From Prevotella sp. UBA6387 (GTDB lineage: Bacteria; Bacteroidota; Bacteroidia; Bacteroidales; Bacteroidaceae), in contig DJQL01000090.1 of NCBI GenBank assembly GCA_002437565.1, forward strand, positions 22,213-42,156: DNA of 19,944 nt, written 5' to 3'. Below, in pieces: positions 7,958 through 15,270 of the stretch. The position numbers and the translations under genes were made by a program. How positions within the stretch are numbered: the first letter of the stretch is position 1; each line of letters starts with the position of its first letter. The notes under the pieces are model-generated. The model worked only from the letters and a program-made list of their open reading frames with translations. It searched no databases and was not told where the DNA came from.

Positions 7958-9025
7958 ATGAAGAAGTACAATTTTAACGCGGGACCTTCAATGCTTCCAC
8001 GTGTGGTTATCGAGAACACAGCCAAGCAAATTCTTGACTTCAATGGCTCCGGTCTCTCGCTCATGGAGATTAGTCATCGTGCCAAGGACTTTCAACCTGT
8101 TGTTGATGAGGCTGTAGACTTGATAAAAGAGCTCCTTGATATCCCCGAAGGATATTCCGTCATCTTCCTCGGTGGTGGCGCAAGTCTACAGTTCATGCAG
8201 ATTCCCGCAAACTTCCTCATCAAAAAAGCCGGATATGTCAATTCTGGCACATGGGCTAAAAAAGCCATGAAAGAAGCCAAGCACTTCGGAGAGACCGTGG
8301 AAGTGGCTTCTTCCGCGGCAGACAACTACACCCATCTCCCACACTACTATGAGATACCGTCTGACCTTGATTATCTTCACATAACAACCAACAACACCAT
8401 TTTCGGAACTGAGATTCGCAAGGAAATAGACTCCCCCGTGCCACTAATCGCCGACATGTCATCAGACATCATGAGTCGTCCGGTTGACGTGTCGAAGTAC
8501 ACCGCCATCTATGCTGGGGCACAGAAAAACCTTGCCATGGCAGGCGTTACCGTGGTCATTGTCAAGGATGACATGTTGGGCAAGGCTCCACGTGACTTGC
8601 CAACGATGATAGATTATCGTACTCACGTGGACAAAGGCTCCATGTTCAACACTCCTCCCGTAGTGCCAATCTATTCTTTGCTCGAAACCATGCGTTGGGT
8701 GAAAGAGCAAGGCGGCGTGAAGGAGATGGATCGCCGTGCGCATGAACGTGCCAAAGTGCTGTATGCTGAGATTGACCGCAACCGCTTGTTCCGTGGCACG
8801 GTAGACGCTCAAGACCGCTCTTTGATGAACATCTGCTTTGTGATGAACGACGAGTATAAGGATTTAGAAAGACCTTTCCTCGATTTTGCCATGTCGCGAG
8901 GCATGGTAGGCATCAAGGGACATCGCTCCGTGGGTGGTTTCCGCGCAAGTTGCTACAACGCGCAAACCATGGATGGCGTGAATGCGCTTGTGAAATGCAT
9001 GCAGGAGTTTGAGGCTAATCATTAA
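7958..9025 (+). CDS. serC: Phosphoserine aminotransferase
   Basis: 355 residues, normal for SerC. This cytosolic PLP enzyme of aminotransferase class V converts 3-phosphohydroxypyruvate plus glutamate to O-phosphoserine, the second step of serine synthesis; it can also serve in pyridoxal phosphate synthesis. The start MKKYNFNAGPSMLP is the standard SerC N-terminus. The phosphate/PLP loop GGGASLQF lies at 72-79, TNNTIFGTE at 144-152, the Asp that holds the PLP ring nitrogen in IADMSSD (164-170), and the PLP-binding Lys in AGAQKNLA (Lys190). A late GIKGHRSVGGFRAS-type motif binds substrate. The ATG is about 45 bp after a good promoter. It is the first gene of the operon, 18 bp before serA. Confidence 0.97.
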   Translation: MKKYNFNAGPSMLPRVVIENTAKQILDFNGSGLSLMEISHRAKDFQPVVDEAVDLIKELLDIPEGYSVIFLGGGASLQFMQIPANFLIKKAGYVNSGTWAKKAMKEAKHFGETVEVASSAADNYTHLPHYYEIPSDLDYLHITTNNTIFGTEIRKEIDSPVPLIADMSSDIMSRPVDVSKYTAIYAGAQKNLAMAGVTVVIVKDDMLGKAPRDLPTMIDYRTHVDKGSMFNTPPVVPIYSLLETMRWVKEQGGVKEMDRRAHERAKVLYAEIDRNRLFRGTVDAQDRSLMNICFVMNDEYKDLERPFLDFAMSRGMVGIKGHRSVGGFRASCYNAQTMDGVNALVKCMQEFEANH

Positions 9026-9043
9026 TCAGAAAAAAAAAGAACT

Positions 9044-9961
9044 ATGAAGATACTTGTTGCAACAGAGAAGCCTTTTGCCGCTGCGGCAGTGAATGGAATC
9101 AAGAATGTGGCAGCGGCAGATGGCCACGAGTTGGTATTGTTGGAGAAATACGCCGACAAGCAACAACTGCTGGATGCCGTCAAGGACGCTGACGCGATAA
9201 TTGTGCGTTCCGATAAAATAACCAAAGAAGTGATAGACGCTGCCGAAAAACTGAGAATAGTGGTTCGAGCCGGTGCTGGCTATGACTCAATCGACACCGC
9301 ATATGCCAAGGAAAAAGGCATAGTGGTGGAGAACACGCCTGGACAAAACTCTAACGCCGTGGCAGAACTCGTGTTCGGGTTGCTTGTATACACAGCACGC
9401 AATTTCTTCAATGGCAAGTCGGGCTCAGAGCTTAAAGGCAAGAAAATTGGCATTCTTGCTTTTGGCAATGTTGGTCGCAATGTCGCCCGTATCGCAAAAG
9501 GATTCGACATGGAGGTTTACGCTTTCGACGAGTTTGTGCCAGCCGATAAAATTGAGGCACTTGGTGTCCATGCAGCAAAAGACAGGGACGACTTGTTCAA
9601 GGCTTGCGACATTGTGTCATTGCATATTCCAGCAACAGACGAGACTCGCAAGAGCATCAACTACGATGTTGTTTCCCAAATGAGAAAGGGAGGCATTCTC
9701 ATAAATACCGCACGCAAAGAAGTCATTGATGAAGATGGCTTGCTAAGACTCTTGGCTGAGCGTGATGACTTGAAGTACATTACCGACATCATGCCAGACA
9801 AGGATGAGGAGTTTAGCAAGTTTGCAGGACGCTACTTTTCGACGCCTAAGAAAATGGGCGCACAAACTGCGGAGGCTAATATCAATGCAGGTATCGCTGC
9901 TGCCAATCAAATCAGTTCATTCTTTAAGGATGGTTGCACAAAGTTTCAAGTGAATAAGTAA
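9044..9961 (+). CDS. serA: D-3-phosphoglycerate dehydrogenase, short type with Lys in place of catalytic His
   Basis: 305 residues, much shorter than E. coli SerA (~410). It ends after the catalytic fold with no ACT domain, so the usual serine feedback site is missing. It oxidises 3-phosphoglycerate to 3-phosphohydroxypyruvate with NAD. The substrate loop VRAGAGYDSID is at 74-84. The nucleotide loop is AFGNVGRNV (139-147), with Ala for the first Gly of GxGxxG. The catalytic Arg is in INTARKEV (Arg224). The TPH of the active site is TPK (Lys269), and the usual Glu region reads DIMPDKDEE. As I recall, this matches the type IIIK class described in Entamoeba and Bacteroidetes, in which Lys replaces His. 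Its place directly after serC (18 bp) supports the assignment over other D-2-hydroxyacid dehydrogenases. Confidence 0.92.
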   Translation: MKILVATEKPFAAAAVNGIKNVAAADGHELVLLEKYADKQQLLDAVKDADAIIVRSDKITKEVIDAAEKLRIVVRAGAGYDSIDTAYAKEKGIVVENTPGQNSNAVAELVFGLLVYTARNFFNGKSGSELKGKKIGILAFGNVGRNVARIAKGFDMEVYAFDEFVPADKIEALGVHAAKDRDDLFKACDIVSLHIPATDETRKSINYDVVSQMRKGGILINTARKEVIDEDGLLRLLAERDDLKYITDIMPDKDEEFSKFAGRYFSTPKKMGAQTAEANINAGIAAANQISSFFKDGCTKFQVNK

Positions 9962-9987
9962 TTTCTAACTCTCTAATTTCTATTCTC

Positions 9988-11238
9988 ATGGCAACAGTAA
10001 AGCCTTTTCGTGGCATTCGCCCGCCAAAGAATCTTGTTGAGAAAATAGAAAGCTATCCTTACGACGTGCTTTCCTCAGAAGAAGCTCGCAAGTCGGCAGG
10101 TGACAACGAGATGAGTTTCTACCATATCAATATGCCGGAAATCAACTTCCCGGATTATGTTGAAGCCGAAGACCCAAGAGTTTATGATGAAGCGCGAAAA
10201 CAATTCAAGGCATTTCTTGACAAAGGTTGGCTAAAGCAAGATCGTGATGAATGCTACTATCTCTATGCCCAGTCGCTATCGCCAGACAAGACACAATATG
10301 GCTTAGTGGTAGCGGCGTCTGCCTCTGATTATCATGAAGGTGTAATCAAGCGGCATGAACTGACCCGCCGTGAGAAAGAAGATGACCGAATGATGCATGT
10401 GTTGGCAACCGATGCCAATGTGGGCCCTGCTTTTTTCGCTTATCCTGACAATGAAACGTTGAAGTCCATTATCTTGCGATATGCTCATACGAAGCCAGAA
10501 TACGACTTCGTGGCACCGGAAGATGGTTTCCGTCATCGTTTTTGGATTATTGACGATTTGAAGGATATAGACACTATTACCCAAGAGTTTGCGAAGATGC
10601 CCTCTCTATATATTGCCGACGGACATCATCGTTCTGCCGCAGCCGTGCGTGTGGCCGACAAGAAAGCCAAGGCAAACCCGCATAATACTGGAAAGGAAGA
10701 ATACAATTTCTTTATGGCTGTATGTTTTCCAGCGAGTGAGTTGACGATTCTTGACTACAACCGTGTGGTTAAAGACCTTAATGGCTTGTCGACAGAAGAG
10801 TTCCTTAATGCCTTAGAGAAAAATTTTGTTGTAATGCGCGTAGGGGCAGAAGAATATAGCCCACGTCATCGCCATGAGTTCTCGCTGTATATAGATGGCA
10901 ATTGGTATAGTCTGACAGCTCGCCCTGGAACATATGATGACAACGATCCTATAGGCTGTCTTGATGTTGACATATCAAGCAGGCTCATTCTCGATAATCT
11001 CATGGACATTAAAGACCTGAGGTCTGACAAGCGAGTTGATTTTGTTGGTGGGTTGCGTGGTTTGAAGGAACTCAAGAGACGTGTGGACAGTGGTGAAATG
11101 CGCTGGGCGCTGGCCCTATATCCTGTGTCGATGGAACAAATCATGAGAATTGCAGACAGTGGAAACATCATGCCTCCAAAGGCCACTTGGTTTGAGCCAA
11201 AATTAAGGTCGGGGCTTGTGATACACAAATTGTCATGA
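9988..11238 (+). CDS. DUF1015 family protein in the serine operon
   Basis: 416 residues with no signal peptide or membrane segment, so probably cytosolic. It begins VKPFRGIRPP, the typical start of DUF1015. Conserved marks are KRHELTRREKEDDR (121-134) and, most strikingly, IADGHHRSAAA (209-219). The His/Asp/Arg-rich pattern looks like an active site, but I know of no settled reaction for the family. It starts 26 bp after serA and ends 13 bp before the YigZ-type gene, so it is almost certainly co-transcribed with serCA. The operon lacks a recognisable phosphoserine phosphatase, and a link of DUF1015 to serine metabolism is the natural guess. That is inference only. No clear Shine-Dalgarno precedes the ATG, as is common in Bacteroidetes. 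Confidence 0.85.
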   Translation: MATVKPFRGIRPPKNLVEKIESYPYDVLSSEEARKSAGDNEMSFYHINMPEINFPDYVEAEDPRVYDEARKQFKAFLDKGWLKQDRDECYYLYAQSLSPDKTQYGLVVAASASDYHEGVIKRHELTRREKEDDRMMHVLATDANVGPAFFAYPDNETLKSIILRYAHTKPEYDFVAPEDGFRHRFWIIDDLKDIDTITQEFAKMPSLYIADGHHRSAAAVRVADKKAKANPHNTGKEEYNFFMAVCFPASELTILDYNRVVKDLNGLSTEEFLNALEKNFVVMRVGAEEYSPRHRHEFSLYIDGNWYSLTARPGTYDDNDPIGCLDVDISSRLILDNLMDIKDLRSDKRVDFVGGLRGLKELKRRVDSGEMRWALALYPVSMEQIMRIADSGNIMPPKATWFEPKLRSGLVIHKLS

Positions 11239-11251
11239 TTAAGGAAGTTTG

Positions 11252-11845
11252 ATGGAAGATTCATATCATACTATAAGCTCTAAACAAATAGGCGAGGGAT
11301 ACTATACGGAGAAGCGGAGTAAGTTCCTCGCCTTTGCCCATCATGTAGAAACTGTGGATGAGGCAATGAAAGTCATTGCCGAATATCGCAGAAAATATTA
11401 CGACGCACGTCATTGCTGCTATGCTTATATGCTTGGAAGTGAGCACAATGAGTTTCGTGCCAATGACGACGGCGAACCGTCATCTACAGCTGGCAAGCCT
11501 ATACTTGGACAAATAAACAGTCATAACTTGACAAACATACTTGTTTGTGTCGTTAGGTATTATGGTGGAGTGAACCTTGGTACTGGTGGGCTTATAGTTG
11601 CTTATCGCATGGCCGCCGCTGATGCAATAGAACATGCTGTAATTGAGGAACGATTGGTGGAAGAAACGGTCACATACCAGTTTACATATCCAATGATGAA
11701 TGGTGTCATGCGGATAGTGAAGGACATGCAGCCGCGTATTGTCAAACAAAGTTTTGATAATGATTGCACTATAGCACTTGCAATAAGAAAAAGTAAGGTC
11801 GCAGAACTCAAGACAAGGCTTGAAAATCTTGCATTTGACATGTAA
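11252..11845 (+). CDS. YigZ/IMPACT (UPF0029) family protein
   Basis: 197 residues from the ATG at 11252. AAGGAAG at 11241-11247 is a good ribosome site for this ATG and sits too close to the in-frame TTG at 11249. The UPF0029 fold is marked by RSKFLAFA (22-29), the signature NDDGEPSSTAGKPIL (71-85) and VRYYGGVNLGTGGL (101-114). The C-terminal ~60 residues fit the DUF1949 domain of bacterial YigZ. The family is related to the N-terminal part of eukaryotic IMPACT, which acts on Gcn1 in the amino-acid starvation response. The bacterial function is unsettled, with a role in translation or nucleic-acid binding suggested. It lies 13 bp after DUF1015 and 29 bp before the antiporter gene. Confidence 0.88.
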   Translation: MEDSYHTISSKQIGEGYYTEKRSKFLAFAHHVETVDEAMKVIAEYRRKYYDARHCCYAYMLGSEHNEFRANDDGEPSSTAGKPILGQINSHNLTNILVCVVRYYGGVNLGTGGLIVAYRMAAADAIEHAVIEERLVEETVTYQFTYPMMNGVMRIVKDMQPRIVKQSFDNDCTIALAIRKSKVAELKTRLENLAFDM

Positions 11846-11874
11846 ACTTTTACCATCATTAATAATTTTATTCA

Positions 11875-12837
11875 ATGGATATTTTATTATTTTCCTTTGC
11901 CCCTAAAATAATGTGGGCACAGGTATTGCTTTTGATTGCGGGAATTGTTGTCGTATTGAAAGGTGCCGATTGGCTGACAAACGGTGCCGTGGGATTGGCA
12001 ACAAAACTTGGTATATCGCAGATCGTAATAGGTTTGACTATAGTAGCCATAGGAACATCAATGCCAGAGTTTTTTGTTTCTGTTGTGTCTGCAATAAAAG
12101 GTACACCAGACCTTGCCGTTGGAAACATTATAGGCAGTAATATCTTCAATGTGTTACTCATTGTTGGCGTAGCGGCAATAGTCAGTCCGATATCCATTCA
12201 ACGCACCACAGTGAGAAGAGACATACCGATAGCTATCGTTGCTTCTATCATGTTAATGGTCATGATGCTGGACGGCACCGTCTCACGTATGGACGCATTG
12301 GTACTTTTTGTCACTTTTATCGCTTTTATCTGGATTACATTGCGTGGCTCTAAAAATGGCTTGCAGGAAGTCTCACCTAAAAAGGTAATGGGAACTGCCA
12401 AATCTATATTTTTTATTCTTATAGGTCTTGTTGGTCTTGTACTTGGCTCAAATATATTTGTAGACAACGCTTCATCTCTTGCTCACGGTTGGGGCATAAG
12501 TGACGCGGTAATTGGACTTACAATTGTTGCAGGAGGCACTTCACTCCCGGAACTTGCCACAAGTGCAGTTGCCGCGAGAAAGGGTGATAGCGGCATTGCC
12601 ATAGGTAACGTATTAGGATCCAATGTTTTCAATATATTGATGATTCTTGGCCTGACAGGATTAATCTCTCCAATGAATGTACAAGGTATTACTTGCGTTG
12701 ACATGGCAGTAATGGTCATTTCTATGGCATTGTTTTGGCTATTGTCTTTCACTAAGCTTCGCATTGAACGTTGGGAGGGTGGTGCGCTGATAGCTTGTTT
12801 CTTAGGGTACATAGCATGGCTAATGATCAACGTATAG
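11875..12837 (+). CDS. CaCA-family Na+/Ca2+ antiporter (YrbG-like)
   Basis: A 320-residue inner-membrane exchanger with about ten hydrophobic segments. The two inverted alpha repeats that define the Ca2+/cation antiporter superfamily are plain. Repeat 1 has GTSMPEF (60-66) and GNIIGSNIFN (83-92). Repeat 2 has GGTSLPEL (220-227) and GNVLGSNVFN (244-253). The Glu in each (G)TS(M/L)PE motif is the expected cation ligand. Size and repeats fit bacterial YrbG-like proteins, which use a Na+ or H+ gradient to move Ca2+. It follows the YigZ-type gene by 29 bp without an obvious promoter and so may be the last gene of the ser transcript, though nothing ties it to serine synthesis. Its stop lies 9 bp from the stop of the converging glycosyltransferase gene. 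Confidence 0.92.
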   Translation: MDILLFSFAPKIMWAQVLLLIAGIVVVLKGADWLTNGAVGLATKLGISQIVIGLTIVAIGTSMPEFFVSVVSAIKGTPDLAVGNIIGSNIFNVLLIVGVAAIVSPISIQRTTVRRDIPIAIVASIMLMVMMLDGTVSRMDALVLFVTFIAFIWITLRGSKNGLQEVSPKKVMGTAKSIFFILIGLVGLVLGSNIFVDNASSLAHGWGISDAVIGLTIVAGGTSLPELATSAVAARKGDSGIAIGNVLGSNVFNILMILGLTGLISPMNVQGITCVDMAVMVISMALFWLLSFTKLRIERWEGGALIACFLGYIAWLMINV

Positions 12838-12846
12838 CTGCGACTA

Positions 12847-13803
12847 TTAATGAAGAATGGCAAGAAGAATAAGTTGGCCAGTTTTTTTTTGAATCATGTA
12901 TCTAAAAATCATATATTCAGGAGTGTATTTTTTGTCAGGCAGAGGGTAGAGCTTATGCTCCTTAAGCAGTTCTATTGCACTGTTTAATTGCTTACGGCTT
13001 TTAGTCAGCCTGATGACATTGATAAGAAAATCCATGGAGAGTTGTGCCACACGACGTTCCATGGATTTTGCACGCATCTCATCACCTTCATCATCGGCAA
13101 CGCCTTTTAAATGCAATATTACTTTGAAAATATCAGCTAACCGTTTGTCCTTTTCTTCTTTGTTGTCCGTGTGAGTTATTGAATCATTGCGTTGCCTGTA
13201 GAAATAAGCCCTGGCATGTGTACAATATATATTGTGCATATTCAATACGAGTTGAGGTGTAAATTCCTCATCCTCATGCACAATGTCTGGTGTGAATCTT
13301 AAATTACCAAGTCTGCTTCTGCGAAAAATATATCCACAAGCTGAGGCACGCAAATTATGGTTAGACATATATTCTTCACCTGTTATCGGACCTGTATAGC
13401 TTGAATCAGTCGGCTGATTTTTCGATGAAGCTGAATAAAACATCACCATGTCAACAGGCTTTTGATATCGTATAATGTCAAGACAGTGTTCGTATGGTGC
13501 ATTAATGAGGCAATCGTCACCGTCAATAAATTGCACAAACTCTCCCGTGGCCATTTTCAAGCCAATATTTCTCGCTACAGACAGTCCCTTGTTTGGTTGC
13601 CTGACAAGAATGATATTGTTGGCAATTTCCGTTAATTCATTAATTGGACAGAAATCAGAGCCGTCATCTATTACGATTATTTCCCTTTCTTGTTTCGACA
13701 ACGAAAGTGAAATAATGCTTTTAAGGCATTCGTGCAATAATACCACTGGGAGGTTATAAGTTGTTATGATGAAAGAAACTAATGGGTTTCCTGAGTAGCT
13801 CAT
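12847..13803 (-). CDS. Family 2 glycosyltransferase
   Basis: 318 residues, GT-A fold. The N-terminus VSFIITTYNLP (9-19), IIVIDDGSD (42-50), the NKGLSVARNIGL stretch (70-81) and FIDGDD (92-97, the DxD metal and nucleotide-sugar site) are standard GT2 marks. EDEEFTPQLV (~177-186) provides the likely catalytic acidic cluster. No transmembrane domain is evident, so it probably acts at the cytoplasmic face of the inner membrane on a lipid-linked or surface glycan. The sugar and acceptor cannot be read. It lies 53 bp downstream of manC on the same strand, which makes mannose, or a GDP-mannose-derived sugar, a fair guess for its donor. The gene is more AT-rich than clpB or gdhA, as glycan genes often are. 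No other polysaccharide genes are nearby. Confidence 0.9.
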   Translation of the reverse strand: MSYSGNPLVSFIITTYNLPVVLLHECLKSIISLSLSKQEREIIVIDDGSDFCPINELTEIANNIILVRQPNKGLSVARNIGLKMATGEFVQFIDGDDCLINAPYEHCLDIIRYQKPVDMVMFYSASSKNQPTDSSYTGPITGEEYMSNHNLRASACGYIFRRSRLGNLRFTPDIVHEDEEFTPQLVLNMHNIYCTHARAYFYRQRNDSITHTDNKEEKDKRLADIFKVILHLKGVADDEGDEMRAKSMERRVAQLSMDFLINVIRLTKSRKQLNSAIELLKEHKLYPLPDKKYTPEYMIFRYMIQKKTGQLILLAILH

Positions 13804-13856
13804 ATTATTTTAACATTTGTTTTCGTTGACCCTATTTATCATAACGGCTCTAATAT

Positions 13857-14921
13857 TTATTTTCCAAGGAATGATTTAATTCGTTGTTCTTCAGACAGGT
13901 TGCAAATCAATAAACGGTTGTCTTGTTCAGCCACAACATAATTTGACAGTCCCTCGACGATCACTTGCTTTTCTTGTGAAGTATGAATAATACATCCATG
14001 GGTATCGTAAAGACTTATGTTTTGACCAATACACACGTTGCCATTTACATCCTGATTGCTTTGCATTAGCAATGATCCCCATGTGCCAAGGTCGCTCCAA
14101 CCGAAGTTAGCTGGAAACACGAATTTTTCTTCCGCTTTCTCCATCACGGCATAGTCTATTGATATGTTTTCACAGTTTTGATAACATTGGTCTACCACTT
14201 CCTGTTCATTTTCAGTGCCGAGAATGTCTTGGATCCGCTCAAATATATTGTTAATTCTTGGTGTATAAACCCTAAGCGCATTTACAATGGTCTCAATATT
14301 CCAAATAAATATTCCTGCGTTCCAAAAATAATTGTTTTTCGCCAAATATTGTGCGGCCTTTTCTGCATTGGGCTTCTCATGGAAAGCGTCTACACGATAT
14401 ATTTCCTTGTTTCTCAATGTATTAGAAGATAAATCAGCTTCTATGTATCCATAGCCAGTCTCGGGACGTGTCGCTTTCATCCCAAGAGTGACAATAGCGT
14501 CTGATTCATTTGTAAAATTAAGACTTTCGTTGATTACACGTCTGAACTCGGTGGTGTCTATCACCACATGGTCACTTGGAGACACAACTACATTAGCATG
14601 AGAATCTTTTATTTTTATTCTCCAACTAACGTAAGCAATGCATGGCGCTGTATTTCTTCTGCATGGTTCAAGTAGTATATTGCAACTCTTTATCATTGGC
14701 AATTGCTCTTTCACAAGATCAGAATATTTCTTGTTTGTCACAATCCATACGTTCTCATCAGGACAAATATCCTTAAAGCGGTCATATGTCATTTGTATTA
14801 ACGTACGTCCAGTCCCTAATACATCGATAAACTGTTTTGGGGTATCTTCGGTGCTCATAGGCCAAAAGCGACTTCCTACTCCACCCGCCATTATCACCAA
14901 ATGGTTGTGATTCTTTGTCAT
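13857..14921 (-). CDS. manC: Mannose-1-phosphate guanylyltransferase
   Basis: 354 residues. It makes GDP-mannose from mannose-1-phosphate and GTP for glycan synthesis. The nucleotidyltransferase signature is MAGGVGSRFWPMS followed by TPKQF (11-31). Further marks are LEPCRRNTAPCIAY (~81-94), SPSDHVV (~111-117), the sugar site FHEKPN, and FGWSDLGTW near the C-terminal third. The C-terminal phosphomannose isomerase domain of long bifunctional ManC is absent, so this is the monofunctional form. I start at the ATG at 14919-14921: GAAGGA lies immediately upstream, similarity begins here, and a full promoter sits inside the 57-codon upstream extension that is also open. The gene leads the GT2 gene as a two-gene unit. 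Its name could equally be given as a generic guanylyltransferase; the reaction is well supported. Confidence 0.92.
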   Translation of the reverse strand: MTKNHNHLVIMAGGVGSRFWPMSTEDTPKQFIDVLGTGRTLIQMTYDRFKDICPDENVWIVTNKKYSDLVKEQLPMIKSCNILLEPCRRNTAPCIAYVSWRIKIKDSHANVVVSPSDHVVIDTTEFRRVINESLNFTNESDAIVTLGMKATRPETGYGYIEADLSSNTLRNKEIYRVDAFHEKPNAEKAAQYLAKNNYFWNAGIFIWNIETIVNALRVYTPRINNIFERIQDILGTENEQEVVDQCYQNCENISIDYAVMEKAEEKFVFPANFGWSDLGTWGSLLMQSNQDVNGNVCIGQNISLYDTHGCIIHTSQEKQVIVEGLSNYVVAEQDNRLLICNLSEEQRIKSFLGK

Positions 14922-14943
14922 TCCTTCAAAATATTTTATGGCG

Positions 14944-14975
14944 CAAAAATAACAAATAATTATCGTAAAGACAAA
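14944..14975 (-). promoter_or_regulatory. Promoter of manC-glycosyltransferase unit
   Basis: On the minus strand TTTG (14972-14975) and TATTTTTG (14944-14951) are spaced by exactly 20 bp, a full Bacteroidetes consensus. Transcription from near 14937 leaves a leader of only about 15 nt before the manC ATG. This rules out the longer upstream start. Confidence 0.7.
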
Positions 14976-15046
14976 TGTTTTTGAACTAAAAAATATTATT
15001 ACGCAGAGTTTATCTATAATTTTGTATATTCCTATAACCCTTATAT

Positions 15047-15133
15047 ATGGGCGCAACCGACAAACCCTATTTGGGGAATGTGCAGATGCCAACCCAAAAA
15101 CAATGGGTTTTGCAAGGAGTCATGTTTGCTTGA
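15047..15133 (+). CDS. Possible 28-residue leader ORF upstream of gdhA
   Basis: ATG to TGA, 28 codons. The peptide begins MGATDKPYLG and has four Gln in positions 13-23. It follows a TAATTTTG box (15017-15024) by about 23 bp. A 6-bp hairpin (AACCCA 15091-15096 with TGGGTT 15104-15109) falls within the Gln-containing codons. There is no Shine-Dalgarno and the -33 element is missing, so this may be chance. I list it because gdhA expression often follows nitrogen status. Confidence 0.15.
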   Translation: MGATDKPYLGNVQMPTQKQWVLQGVMFA

Positions 15134-15191
15134 CCATAGCCAAGCCACTATGCGCATTTTTTCACAAATAATGCATTTTTCTGTCTTTTTG

Positions 15192-15223
15192 TTAGGTTAA
15201 TCGGGGAAAAAGCTATAACTTTG
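15192..15223 (+). promoter_or_regulatory. Promoter of gdhA
   Basis: TAACTTTG at 15216-15223 is a perfect -7 element. TTAG at 15192-15195 sits 20 bp upstream with one mismatch to TTTG; a perfect TTTG at 15188-15191 is 24 bp away. The start would be near 15230, about 40 nt before the ATG. Confidence 0.6.
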
Positions 15224-15270
15224 TCGTTGTGTATATATAATTTGTTAAACCATTTATACCAAAAATCCAC

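Larger units (their letters stand above)
14922..15270. other. Intergenic region between divergent manC and gdhA
   Basis: 349 bp, AT-rich. It holds the manC promoter (14944-14975), a rightward TAATTTTG box at 15017-15024 with no matching upstream element, a 28-codon open frame at 15047-15133, T-runs at 15157-15190 and the gdhA promoter (15192-15223). I see no riboswitch or tRNA. Confidence 0.6.

Noticed and set aside
11249..11251. TTG start for the YigZ-type protein
   Set aside because: It is one base from the AAGGAAG site; the ATG three bases later is better spaced.
14922..15092. N-terminal extension of ManC from an ATG at 15092
   Set aside because: The consensus promoter at 14944-14975 lies inside it, the extra residues show no similarity to the family, and the ribosome site fits the ATG at 14921.
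15157..15190. Rho-independent terminator upstream of gdhA
   Set aside because: Three T-runs are present, but no adequate GC-rich stem precedes any of them.
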